Assembly: GCF_051622035.1 (NCBI RefSeq)
Contig: NC_135366.1
Location: 6,417,001 to 6,481,000 of the forward strand
DNA: 64,000 nt
Direction: 5' to 3'
From: Arctopsyche grandis
Lineage: Eukaryota; Arthropoda; Insecta; Trichoptera; Hydropsychidae
This document shows positions 46,441-58,407 of this stretch, one piece after another. How positions within the stretch are numbered: position 1 is the stretch's first letter; every line of letters starts with the position of its first letter. The position numbers and the translations under genes are program-made. A model generated the notes under the pieces. That model did not search any database and was not told where the DNA came from. It saw only the letters and a program-made list of their open reading frames with translations.

Positions 46441-47304
46441 CAATCAATTAACACGAATAATAATAAAAAAAAATGCTTACACAATTCAGGATGAATATGA
46501 ACACTGTTGATATGAGGCACGAGTAGTACTGCATTGTATCTGTTTTCTATCCCTCGAGAGTGTTGATTTTATTTTAAATTAAACTTGTAAATTTAAATTT
46601 AAATTAAACTTTTATAAATACTGATGGGTTTGATTCAATCGAGTGTTGTTTATAATAAATAATTGCATTTATTATAAACATGCGTGTGCAACGCGTTTAC
46701 CGATCGCCGGTTGATTGAAGTGTCACAAAGACAGTTCGATTACTTTATTCGGCACAATGCGATGTTCGCTAAAGATTGTTCGGACAGGGGTATTCAACTC
46801 TCAACAGTTATACAATTCTAACAATATTTTAAATCTAAATCATTTTTCAGGTTTAGTTATTGAGACGATCACATACAAAATTGGCATCGTATGGAAAACG
46901 CGAAGGTTAAATATGTTTCCGTGTTTTTGAAAATAGAAAAACCAAATTTTCCATTAAAAACTTTAAATTTTACTATTTACAAGGCTTTTCTATATTACAC
47001 TTCGTTCATTGTTCTAACAACATATGCATTATATGTATTATAATCTAGATTCTTCCGATTGTTTTGAAACTTTGCCATTTTGCGCGGTTTGGTCAACGAT
47101 AGATATTTAAATCGATTCCGCCACTACGATGGTGAAAAATAATCGTAATAGACTCGTTTAAAAATGCAAACATTTTGGACACTTTGTGGTCAGTGGTCAG
47201 TAATTAAGATTTAACCCAAAATTTAACATTTTTTTAACTGTCATGAAATATCTGTATGTTGTTTTGGGTTTCACAAGTACTACATCGGTTGATGTTTTTT
47301 TTAC

Positions 47305-47670
47305 TATTGCTGCGTAGGGGTGGGTGGAGGATCCAAATAAAAGGCCAAAGTCGCTTCACAGCATTTATTAGGTCATTAAGGAGCCCGCACAACCAGTGCT
47401 TCGTTCAGAATGCCTTGATATGGCCTGCTTATAAAGGGGAGGTCGCTCACTACATCTTCCTCGACGCGTTTGTTTACTTATTGTTATAGTCACGTACTAG
47501 ATATCCAGTCCCATAGTCTCGGCATGCAGTCCCGCGCTTTCACGCTGTCAGTTCTGAGAACTCTAGCGGGAAGTGACCGAATGCCGTTACCGACCACTTA
47601 GTCAATTCGGGGGTCTTCATTGTTAGCCTACTGCACTTAAGCCTGCAGAAAATCCTCGAGATAAATCTTA
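47305..47670 (-). mobile_element. LTR fragment related to the solo LTR at 8623
   Basis: Minus-strand sequence AATAAATGCTGTGAAGCGAC, then GATCCTCCACCCACCCCTAC and a TACGCAGCA end, matches 8740-9055 throughout with moderate divergence. The 5' end is not resolved. Confidence 0.65.
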
Positions 47671-47685
47671 TACCCTGAAAATCTT

Positions 47686-47722
47686 ATTTTCAATGTGCAA
47701 TCTTGGATTGCACATTGAAAAT
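47686..47722. repeat. Perfect 17-bp inverted repeat, 3-nt loop
   Basis: ATTTTCAATGTGCAATC at 47686-47702 is mirrored at 47706-47722 around TTG. Confidence 0.85.
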
Positions 47723-48099
47723 AGTTTTAATACTGATTTTTACATAATAAATCTATGTAGCTAAATTTTCAAAATTGAAGATATAAATATAAAAAAACCA
47801 TCAATAGAAAATCTCACTACGATAAAATAAAAAGAAAACAGTTAAAAAGAGAAAGAATAGTGAATTGGCAAGTACAGAGATAAAAAACTTTTAAGAAAAA
47901 AATTGAACATTCCAATTAAATTGAAAAAAAAGCTTGATCAACCACAAAAAAATTAAAAATGATTTTTTAGGTACATTCCACTAGTTTATATTCATTTAAT
48001 TAATAAAAATCATATATTTTCTTACACTTCGCCTGAAAGCGATGGGAAACTTAACAAAAAAGGATTATTCACGAACACAATGAAAATTAATAAGCTTAC

Positions 48100-48129
48100 G
48101 ACCCCGTCAGAGAGTATTACAATATTTAA
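48100..48129 (-). CDS. Gene C, tentative 30-nt micro-exon
   Basis: On the minus strand ATATATTCCAG (ending 48130) and GTAAGC (starting 48099) frame exactly 30 nt in phase 0 encoding LNIVILSDGV. Inserted between the candidate first exon and the last exon, it would lengthen the hydrophobic leader without shifting frame. Speculative. Confidence 0.2.
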
Positions 48130-48386
48130 CTGGAATATATGAATAAGTAAATTTGATTCTAACAGGTTAAGTGAACTGTTGGGCTTCAAATGTTTCCCGT
48201 CTACTGTTGATTTAATATTGTGTAAGTATTTAAGTTGACTCGAAACACTACACGAGGGGAGCAATTAATCAAAAGCTATAATAAAGTTACACAAAATATA
48301 ATATAAACATCTGATGCTGAATATATTGTTTAAAATTCAAACCTTGATGGTGCCGATGTGCAATATCAGCCGTGACAATAGTCAAC

Positions 48387-48419
48387 TGAGACGAGAGCGA
48401 TGGTCACGATAACCTTCAT
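48387..48419 (-). CDS. Gene C, tentative signal-peptide exon
   Basis: An ATG at 48419 gives MKVIVTIALVS in phase 0 before a possible but weak donor GTTGAC (48386-48381). A TATA-like TATAATA lies about 78 bp upstream (48497-48491). Joined to the last exon it gives a short but plausible signal peptide. The weak donor is the main doubt. Confidence 0.3.
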
Positions 48420-48560
48420 AATATGACTTATGGAATGCAAAAATAAAATGAAATGACTTCCAAATACGATCAGGAAATGTATTAATCGATTATTATAAAT
48501 GAAAATCGATATTTGAAGCATCCATAATAATGCTGCATAATTTAAAACAACGAAATACAT

Positions 48561-49451
48561 ACATACACTCGAAATGTCTATCTAAAAATGTATGCTACAA
48601 ATTTAAATATGATAGATTTTATAATAAATATGAATTAATTGTACAATATTATCTTATAATATACCTATATATGTATGTTTGTAAAAAATAATTTAAAAAA
48701 AACCAGCGACATCTATTGAAATTTGAGTATAGTGTTTGTAAAATTGTATTGTACACTACATATGTACATTAGCGTTCAAATAAGTGTTGCCAATTAACAA
48801 TAGGTCATATTTATTTGTACTTTAGTAATTATTTGTTTCGTTTTGTGGTCTATTGATATATTACACACAATAATAAAAGGCCTTTTGCGACGTAGAATGA
48901 ATTTAACTGACAATTTCCTTAAAACATGAAACGTTAAAGAGGATTCCAAGAAAATTCTCAATGACTGAAGTTTCTTTTGTGAGTCTTTGATATAAAAGGC
49001 GTAATATTTTTTTGTATTGGTCTTTTCAAAACCTTGGTCTTGAACTCGTGTTATAAACGATGCGAATGAAATGAACAGGATGCGTCGACAAAGAAATGAA
49101 TATATTTTATTTTACTTATTTGTAAAAAAATTCAGTGACGACGTTTTAAATTAATAGTTTAAAAAAATGTTATTCAAGCGAGTTTTCATAGTTTTTTTTC
49201 TTATTTACAATATAATAATATTAAAAATAATATATAAATATAGTTTCGCTTATTGAAACTTATTCGTCGATGATCTAACCATAAATATGATCAACAGCTT
49301 ATTTATTTTAAATACGTAGTTGATTGTAAAGTACACATATTAGTTATATTGCTATATTATATAATATTATTATACACAATATATTATTCTTTTATATTTT
49401 TCTTTTTATGATTATAATATATTATCGTATATATATGTAAATGAGTATATT
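48561..49451. other. AT-rich intergenic interval
   Basis: Between gene C and gene D. Nothing beyond simple sequence was recognised. Confidence 0.4.
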
Positions 49452-49643
49452 GGCACCGTCACTAAGCCGCGCGGGACAAAGTCGCGGGGACAAACTCGCT
49501 TGGATGAAACCTTTGAGCGACAAAATCGCGCAAACCAAAATAGCGCGGTGACAAAATTGCGCAATTCAAATATAAACAAGAAAATAAATATAAAAACAAG
49601 TAATATACATAAATATTAAAACAGGTTAAATGTATCTATGTAA

Positions 49644-50251
49644 TCTAATATATAATTTTGAAATAGACTTTGTAAGTAAGTAATGTTGTTTGTAAACATT
49701 GAAAACAAATCAAAGTTTCTATGACGACGATTCGATATTTTTTTTCGATTCAAATAAATTTAATAAAAAAATAAATTTTATTTATTTTTATTTTACATAG
49801 ATATGTATATGTATATATACCAGGAAGTCTCGACAACAAGACCTCAATGTGCCTTCCTGGACAATTAATTACAAGCAATGCAGCATTTTATTATTACATA
49901 AATCACTGTATTTCCAGAAGTTGGAGAACACACAATAACAATTAATTAAGTACAGAACTAATCCATTGAGACATCTATGGATTTTAGATTTATACATTAT
50001 TAACAAATTGTACATACAATAAATACAGAAGATTTATGACAGCAGGAAAAATGATTTTTTGCCAATTTTGAGGAACCGTTTCAACAATGGTCAGATAAAA
50101 TTGGCAAACTCTGATAAGAAAAGATCGATTTGGAGTCACAAATACCCCCAAATCTAACCAGCAGTACAGCGGATGAATATTTACTATTAGATTCGCCATG
50201 TTTAAGCTGTTTATATTACAAATACCGAGCGAAGCCGGGTAAAAGCACTAG
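49644..50251 (+). mobile_element. Non-autonomous Helitron (family 1) with nested SINE
   Basis: It begins TCTAATATATAATTTTGAAA after an A and ends ACCGAGCGAAGCCGGGTAAA..CACTAG before a T. The SINE at 49818-50166 splits it. A partial third 5' end follows at 50252-50420. Confidence 0.7.
49818..50166 (-). mobile_element. SINE, head-truncated, nested in Helitron
   Basis: Very close to the SINE at 9601-10012, including TGGAGTCACAAATACCCCCA, but it ends at the CAGCAGTA junction before the tRNA-like B box. Confidence 0.75.
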
Positions 50252-50717
50252 TAATATATAATTTAGTAATATGAAATACACTTTGTAAGGTTGTAAGCTT
50301 TCGTTGGGAGCTTCAAAAACTAATCAATGTATCTATGACGATGGTTGAATATTATTATGTTTTTTCGATTCAAATAAATTTAATAAAAAAAACAAAATGA
50401 ATGTTTACTTGAATAACAAGATATTAAATATAATTATATGTCCTAAATTTAAAATAATATCGAAGGATCAGCAGAAATTCAAAAGTACACTTCCAAAATA
50501 AACACTCGATTCTTATTTTATCATTAATGTGTAATTATATGTATATTAGACGTGTTTTTAATATTTATGTAACTTGTTTTTGTATTTAATTTCTTGCTTA
50601 TATTTGTTTATATATGCGTTGCACGATTTTTTCGCCGCGCTATTTTGGTTTGCGCTATTTTGTCGTTGCGTGGTTTCGTCAAAGCGATTTGCTCTGCGCG
50701 GTTTTGTCGGAACACCC

Positions 50718-51327
50718 AGTACATATATTATACCAATATGATCACATGTAGCTATTTATTAAAATGTAATAAAATTAATTATTCATTTAATTAAATTTAT
50801 CATAATACTAATTCTGCATAACTGTTTTCAAACAAAGTAGTACATACATATGTATACAAACAGAATAAATATGCATGTATGTCTGTAGTTATATGCATAT
50901 TGATTTTTCTGTACATCAAGCACTATATCCCGCGGTTTCGATTTTTATTTCTATATTTTTTAATTTTATCTCCCCGATCAACTTTCGACATATCGGCTGG
51001 TATTAAATAAAATAAAAATTCCAAAATATGGTTCAAAATAAAATATTTAAATGAACGATATACCTTTAAATCACGTAGACTTATAGTCTCATAGAGGATT
51101 TTGATTGCCATTACCATATATATGTATATAGTATGTTATATTGAAAAGCCTAAATCTTGACAAAAATATATAATACTTAAGCAAATTGACAAGCGTCTTT
51201 ATTAGATAATAATCATTACCCAATTGGTTTGATAATATTTGATGGCGTATTTTATATATGTACCTAGGAGCGTAAAAGAAATTCACCTGCACAGTTTGGG
51301 CACAACTGGTTTTTACAAATCACCTTT
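50718..51327. other. AT-rich upstream region of gene D
   Basis: Contains simple sequence and no recognised repeat. It borders the promoter directly. Confidence 0.35.
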
Positions 51328-51362
51328 TATAAACAGCAATAATGTGGAAGTTGAATGCAGTC
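51328..51362 (+). promoter_or_regulatory. Core promoter of the takeout-like gene D
   Basis: TATAAA begins at 51328 and an Inr-like GCAGTCG has its A at 51359, exactly 31 bp downstream, which is the canonical arthropod spacing. A GC-richer leader and a 160-nt unspliced 5' UTR run to the ATG at 51519. Confidence 0.65.
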
Positions 51363-51518
51363 GCGAGCGGAACGCGAAAACGATACCGACAAGACGCGTT
51401 CGTTTTCAATCAAAATAAATAAAATCCGATACTAAAAATAATAAAAATTTAAAAACATATAGTTCAGCCCTTCATTTCCTTCTTTAATTTTTTTAAATTA
51501 AAAAAATTAACCGTAAAA

Positions 51519-51591
51519 ATGGTACAAACGGTGTGGATATTGTCTATTATAAGCATTTTTTCAGCAGTTCAAGCATTGGATAAGAGATTAC
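51519..51591 (+). CDS. Gene D (takeout/JHBP family), exon 1
   Basis: ATG at 51519 gives MVQTVWILSIISIFSAVQA (signal peptide, likely cleaved after Ala19) followed by LDKRL and the first base of a split codon at the consensus donor GTGAGT (51592), phase 1. Confidence 0.85.
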
Positions 51592-54144
51592 GTGAGTACA
51601 ATTTTATTTATTTATTTATTTTAATATATTTTCAAACATAGGAGATTATAGCTAATGGAGCTGTCTAAATAAAAAAAAAATAATCAACAATAACAACTGA
51701 AAAATATAGAACGTTAGCATAAAAATTATTTCGAATGAAAACAAAATTTTTATTTTATTATATTTAAAATTATCATTGTTTTTATTTTAAATAATTTATG
51801 TAAGTCTTAAAATCAATTCACAATACATATGTATACATATGTGTAAATTGGTCTCAAATAATATTGCCCCATATTCAAATTCAGTTAAATCTCGATCTAC
51901 CTTGAAAATGATAAACAGTACTAATTTTCGGCATTGCCGTGTGAAATATCAACATACAAGTATTATAATGCAAATTTCCACAACTTGAATGTATATTCAT
52001 TTGCGACACATTTACAACTCCATAAATCAATTACCTCACACTTCGAATTTGAATCGTATGCTGCCAAAAGTGACAATTTGTCAACATTGCCATTTCTTAA
52101 CAACACGGTAACAATTTTAACCGGTCGTTGAACGTTTTCGCCTAACAATCACATAACAAATCGAGAAATGATGCATAATTGAACGTGAGCCTCGCAATTG
52201 AAAATGAATCGACAATATATCAGACGTACATATATGTAAATTAAAATAAACAGACGGTTTGAATGATCGGAAATTCGTATTGAAATCAAATGTTTATTCA
52301 TTCGAAAATCATTAGAGTCGAATTTGAATTTGACCGAGAATTTATTCGAAATTCGACGACTTATAAAGTAACTTGCGTAAAAGCGGTATTAAGAAAAATA
52401 AAAAATAAAAATAAATTGTACACAATAATTGAGAATAAGTACAAAAGCACGAGTCGAATTAAAATTTAAAGGTTTTAAAGGTCAAATTAAAATTTAAAGG
52501 TAAAAGGTATAAACATTAACCTATCATTGAAATAAAGACACATTTTGCAACGGAAACTTGTATTTTATTTAAATTATGCAACACTCTTGGCTTATTACTT
52601 TGGTGTGATATTTCGTTGATTTCCCAACTCATAAGATAAGACGATGGGAAGAGATTATATTATATATTAACCACAAATTATACTTTTAAATTGTTAAATA
52701 AATGTCGAATACGAATTATACAGTACAACTGTCAAACCGGCATTGTATACGTAATTTTAGTTAAAATTTGCAATTTTCAAACCATTTACATAACTTTTTC
52801 GATGACTTTATATGTATATTACAATATTTATAAAAAATATTTCAAATAAATTTAATTTGAAGAAAGCAATTGGGCAATGATTATAGACTTGCGCAAACCG
52901 AAGATGATAATACAACGTGTATAATAAACTCTAAGGTAAGATTGCGCGTGTCGTAAAGCAGGATTCAATAATAAAAATGAAATAATAATAATTTCGTTCC
53001 AAATTTAAAATTTCCTAATATTCTAATTAAAAAATAAAATACACACACACACATGCATAAAGTGTATATCAAAATAATTACCTGGTGAGAAATTACGAAA
53101 AACGTTATACATATACAATATTGGAATCTTTTTGCAATGTCCATTAAGAATGTGTTAATGATTCGTAACCTGAATATGTGTATGCGAGTTGCATAAGACA
53201 ATCTATCAAAACTTCACCGTTGATCCATTGATATTTGAGTATTATGACGCGATTACCATTACCCGCTGCATTTAGAGCTAATTGCATTATTGCGCACGTG
53301 GTTGCAAGATGCAAAGAAAAAATTAAACGTTTCGTCAACCGACGTGATTTGTTATTGTGTGATCGTATTATATTGTATACATATATTGGACTGTGTTCAT
53401 TTGATTATCAGACCGTGTTACCTTGCATTTTTTGTCGTTTTCAATGTATATATCAAGGATTTTTTTGGAATTTATAATAAAAGCTTTAATAAAAACTCGC
53501 TAATCGACTTCAATGATATAATAATATACGTGATGTGCTTTTTTGATATTCATTCGACAACGTTTTTTCATCACTCTTCTATTTTAAACAAGCTATTTAT
53601 TTATTGCACAGCTTTTTCAATGCCAGTTTCCTCATTATAATATTGTATAAGTAGGTACAAATTCAAATTTAAACCTACATTGTATAGGTATAATATATTG
53701 TATGTGATAAGAAAATGTAAATTCGGTAAAATAAGTGTGTTAATTGCTTGATTACTTTAATTTGTTATAGTCCAGTGGCGGTTTTAGAGAAGTTCAAAAT
53801 TCTGCCCCTTATTAATTTATTTCAAATTAAATTCAGACCATCGTGACTCTACAGGTCGCCCCAAAGCGCTACTATGGTCGGAAACATGAAAAGAATACTC
53901 ATTAAAAAATAATACAATCGTACAAATAATAAAAAGAAAAATAATACAATATTATTAAAAAAAAAAACAATAAAACAAGAAAAAAAAAAATTAAATTATA
54001 AAAATACCAATAATACAAAATCAAAATTTGAAAAAATAGAAATGTTTATAGAATTTTTTCAAAAAATGGTCGGTAACTTTTACAAAAAATTTAATGATAA
54101 TAGGTTATTTTTTTAAAATATATTTTGACCACCAATACTGATTA

Positions 54145-54743
54145 CACTGAGCAACAAAAAATCACGTTTTTGAGTTACCAGAGCGGAGACTAGCCAATCT
54201 TTACTAAGTTTGACCCACTGAATTCGAATATGATATTGAATAGAATATCGCTTGCACCTAACATATTACGCGATACAACCATATATACGACGAAAGCATT
54301 TAAATTAAAATTACCGCTTTCGTTAGTACGTTTAGATAAAAAAAAATATTAAGATAGAAAACCAATCCTTATAAACGTGGTGAAATAAAAAATTTGCCAA
54401 ATAAATGAAAAATAGCACGGAAAAAAAATCCGTAAAAAAAAATATATTTTTGACTTTTAAAATTCGCTAGACAATTAATTAGAAGTATTTTAAAGCAATA
54501 AAATATAACAATTAATAGGAAAAATATCTGACTATTGATTCCAATACTCACATTGAGCGTAACAATTCTAAATTTTGAGTTAAAGACCGCAAAAGCCAAA
54601 AAACTGTAAAAATCGCGGATTTTTTTAAACGATCATATCTCGTAAACGATCGCCCACCAACAATATCATATTCGAATTCAGTGGGTCAAACTTAGTAAAG
54701 ATTGGCTAGTCTCCGCTCTGGTATTTTTTTTTGTTGCTCAGTG
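54145..54743. mobile_element. Tc1-type MITE with about 85-bp inverted ends, TTA duplication
   Basis: CACTGAGCAACAAAAAA opens both ends, followed by a mirrored ACCAGAGCGGAGACTAGCCA and AATCTTTACTAAGTTTGACC. Both edges are flanked by TTA (54142-54144, 54744-54746). The inner sequence shares blocks (TATTGATTCCAA, AATTTTGAG) with the elements at 16951 and 62700. Confidence 0.75.
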
Positions 54744-54918
54744 TTATCTATTTACTGACCAAATCAAACGTCACCGACCAAAAAAAAAAAAAAACAATTA
54801 TTATAATAAAACCAGTAATCATAACAAAGCTACAGGCCTTTTAAAAATAAGATACTAGCGAAAAAGAAATGATAAATAATATATATTTTAAATTACATGT
54901 GCACATAATATATATTTA

Positions 54919-54923
<5 letters not shown>

Positions 54924-55003
<80 letters not shown>
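54924..55003. repeat. (TA)n microsatellite
   Basis: About 40 uninterrupted TA units. Prone to length variation. The Ile/Tyr ORF over it is meaningless. Confidence 0.95.
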
Positions 55004-55007
<4 letters not shown>

Positions 55008-56307
55008 TGCATAATTTAGATCATTTGAGGATTGGCGTTAAATTCTCGAATTTCAAAATACATATAAATGGAAGATAACAATTTCGATTCACAATTGCAA
55101 TTCGTTTTTCCATCTTTGATTTGCCGCCCCTCAACATGTGCCGCCCTTGGGCGCTGCTTACTTTCCTACGCCCACGGGACATCCCTGTGCTATACATATT
55201 TATATACATAAAAAAGCTCAATTAGTTTATTTATATTTAAAATAAGGCGGTCTAAATCAGAATATAAACTTTTTTAACATATTAAATTTAGATATAGTAA
55301 GCATTGGTTGGGCAAAGTTTTGTTACGTTACATTATTTTCAAATCATTCAAATTGTTATATGTATATAGAATTTTCGACATTTCTAGGAAGAAATCCTAC
55401 ATTTCTTCCGCTTCCACATGTTAACATGTTCGATATTTATATTTCCTAGATATGTACATACACATGTTCCGTTCAAGAAAAATTCTCAATTTTGTGTATT
55501 TCACATACGTACGAAGAACGCGAGCCGGTCGTCCGTGATAATCAATTTCTCCGAAGAAATGAAACGACAAACGTGGCACCGAGAGAGAGAGAAAGTGATT
55601 CGGTATTTTTAATTATGTAAACTTTGGAATTGTGCTATCACAACACGAGAGAAAAAAGCCTCAAATCTGACACAATTGTAACACAAACGAGTAGGTTAAA
55701 AAAGGTTGAATTGAAGGTTGAAGTCATTACATTCCTAAAATTGCCTTAAAGAGCAATAATTTCCAAATGCTATAATACACTAAATGTCAATGGGCAAGTA
55801 CGAAATTAGGTTCACGTGCACATGTATACATATATGTGCATACATATATATTGTATGCATATTTCGAAAGATCGACTCAAAGCGTTTGAGAAGCACTCGT
55901 CATCGTATGCAAACCACTGTACGATAAATTGCCCAACGATGTTCTTCGTAATACAAATGTTCGATTTTAGCGCGTTTGTTATTCGCGGCGAAAAACAGGA
56001 CGATTTGAATAAATATTGCAAGGACGTGTCTGTGTGTGTGTGCGTGTATAATAACCTCTTGTCATGAAAAGGACGTGAAAAGATTGCACACGATTTAAAA
56101 TATTCCGATCTTTTCCGAGTCAATGTCGACGATGACGATGATGTGTTCTAAAATGGATTGTTTTCATTTTCAGTTGCATAATGCATCTTTTATGCTCATG
56201 GTGGAAATTAGAAGGCTAGTACATATGTACATATGTATAATACATATGTGCATATGTAGATAGATAGGGTTGCCAACTTTTTTAAAAACTTGTGAACTCA
56301 CATCATT

Positions 56308-56527
56308 GAGCCGTAATAATTGAATGTGGCTTAAGTTCATTTTTCTTCATTTCGAGAAATATCTCGCAAAACATTAAATATAATGATTTGAGTTTAACAA
56401 TATTTAAAAATACTGGTGGACTTTAATACGTGTACTCTGCTTTTCCAAGATTCTGGCCATATCGAACATAAATAGTGTTTTTGGAACTGAAAATTGTATC
56501 AAATTTAACGGCTCATGTATTGGATTT
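56308..56527 (+). repeat. Dispersed repeat in gene D intron 1, copy 1
   Basis: Matches 61679-61933 in the same orientation (TCGCAAAACATTAAA, AGTGTTTTTGGAACTGAAAA, GGCTCATGTATTGGA). Confidence 0.7.
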
Positions 56528-56776
56528 ATGAACATTTTTAAATATAAAATATTTATATAGAACTAATTCTGCTCATCGGAAAAACATAAAAATTGCACCG
56601 CCGTCAAAATTTTATTTTATAATATTAACTTGAAACGTACATATGTACATATGTATAATGAACTTCCTTAATGAATTTCTCTCTAAGCGTCCTGTGAAGG
56701 ATATTTCTCTTGTAATTTCACATTGTTCTGTGGATAGATAGATGGAACAATTATTAAAAGTTAACAATTATTAAAA

Positions 56777-56917
56777 TCCAGCAGCATAGCTTGGTGGTTG
56801 CGTTAATGCTAACCAGCGATAGGCTACCGGATTCGATTCCAAGGGTTGACCTCGATTGAAAATAATTTATTCCGAGTATTATCTGTAGTGCTGCTGGTCA
56901 AAATTGGATATTTCGAG
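56777..56917 (+). mobile_element. SINE head fragment
   Basis: CCAGCAGCATAGCTTGGTGG, GGATTCGATTCC and TGACCTCGATTGAAAATAAT are followed by an abrupt change into the GC-rich array at about 56917. Confidence 0.7.
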
Positions 56918-57103
56918 CGCAACTTGCATTTGATAGTGGATTCTGGCGCGGTTTTGTCGCCGAGCGGGTTTTTGCTGGCGCGGTTATGTCGCCGCGCGGT
57001 TATGCCTGTCGCGGTTTTGGCTCTCGCGGTTTTGTCGCGAAGCAGTAACGTCGGCGCGCTTATGTCGGGGCGCTTATTGACCGCGCGGTTTTGACTGGAC
57101 ACC
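56918..57103. repeat. GC-rich GCGCGGTTTTGTCGCC array
   Basis: At least eight degenerate units of the type (G)CGCGGTTTTGTCGCC / GCGCGGTTATGTCGCC precede TGACTGGACACC. It is related to the subterminal arrays of 49452-50717 and looks like one end of the same transposon class. Confidence 0.6.
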
Positions 57104-57131
57104 GTTTTCCACAGAGTTGTGGAAAACGGTG
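57100..57131. repeat. Perfect 14-bp inverted repeat, 4-nt loop
   Basis: CACCGTTTTCCACA at 57100-57113 is mirrored at 57118-57131 around GAGT, at the junction of the GC-rich array. Confidence 0.85.
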
Positions 57132-58407
57132 CCTTGAGGGGTGTTAATGGATACCTCTGTGGAAGATGACGTAATTATATATGTACTTAAGTTTAATAAA
57201 ATGCTTGGTATTATATTATATTATTTTAGGATTACTAATATCATATTATATTGTTATTTTTAGTTTAAAATTGTTAATTGTATAATAATTCATTAGCAAT
57301 TTGCTATTTAATAATAGATAAATAAAGAAATAAATTGCCCTAATTATCTTCAACAATTCTTCAAATGTCCCTTAAACCGGATTGATACGATACGAGTACA
57401 CTCGAACCGTTTCCACAAATTTGGTCACTCGGACGTTGCAACGTTACGAGTAACGTCAAAGTGACTCGGTTTGGATTCATTCGTATCGTGTCGTTATTAC
57501 TAGTCACCGGACCCAGAAGGTGCCGCGTATTGTTCAAAGGTTGTAAATGCATTGTTAAAGGTTTGCCGAACCTTTTTTACTAAGGATTTACAACAATGGA
57601 ACAATGGATAGCACTGTGACTATCCGGTGTCTAGTTATTACGAAACGACTCAATTATCTAATGGCCTAATTAGACGGAATATCATTTTGTACCTATTGGG
57701 AGCATAAAACAGTATCAACTTAATTTCACAATTATTAAAAAAAAACTGTTTTTCTTGGCCTTAAAAAAGAACTAAAGATTATTTTCTATTCAAAGGAGCA
57801 CGAGAGACAACCCTGACTTATAATATTAACCCACAAACCAGCATCATAATCATTGTAAGTTTGCAAAAGACCGGTTGCGTGACAATCACCACTAGTTTTA
57901 GAAACTAGATTCGCTCGTTGAAATCTCTTTTCCTCATATTTCGTATGCACGTCAACTATAGCAACGAACAAGCCTATGGTTGTATATTCGAGCAACTTTC
58001 GAGCTGACAGAATAAAAATCTAATCAAATTTTTACAATCAAAGCTAAGATTACGTGTCAGACGAGGACAAAGAAAATTCGCTCGAGAAACGGTTATATTT
58101 AGAGCAAAGTCAATAGGCGGAAGTGTTACAAATCGAAATTGATATGCAAACATTACGGAATCATCAACAAATCAGCCATCTATGAAATAATGTTATAGGA
58201 AAGTGCTGACAAATTCGCTGAAACATGTAATATCGGTGTTGGCAGCGTCGAGCGCTTTCCGTTTCCGGCGAGAGAGCGTCGGAAAAGCGTCGGAAAACTC
58301 GCTATCGGAAATGAGCTCACGTTATACAGCAGAATGATCATGATGAGCCGGTTTCCCTACGGTATGAATTAATTGTGAAATTCATTTTGTTTTATTTTGA
58401 TTTTCAG

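Larger units (their letters stand above)
49452..50717. mobile_element. Element with inverted GC-rich subterminal arrays
   Basis: The left end (49452-49566) repeats the motif GACAAA(A/C)TCGCG several times and includes CAAACCAAAATAGCGCGG. The right end, inverted (50717-50615), repeats GACAAAACCGCGC / ACAAAATAGCGC and also includes CAAACCAAAATAGCGCGG. A Helitron and SINE sit between them. A related array lies at 56918-57103. No coding region; class unknown. Confidence 0.6.
53773..55193. mobile_element. Possible hAT-like element, nested insertions
   Basis: It begins CAGTGGCGGTTTTAGAG and ends with the complement of CAGGGATGTCCCGTGGGCGTAG. Both recall insect hAT ends. The GTCGCCCC / GCCGCCCC blocks near both ends also resemble each other. 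No clear 8-bp duplication. It contains a MITE and a long TA repeat. Confidence 0.4.
51592..58407 (+). other. Intron 1 of gene D
   Basis: Mostly repeats: a hAT-like element with a nested MITE and TA repeat, a SINE fragment, a GC-rich array and a dispersed repeat. A GC-richer, repeat-free stretch sits just before exon 2 (58225-58370). No extra exon was supported. Confidence 0.6.

Noticed and set aside
54869-55078. 69-codon Ile/Tyr-rich ORF
   Set aside because: Translation of a (TA)n microsatellite.
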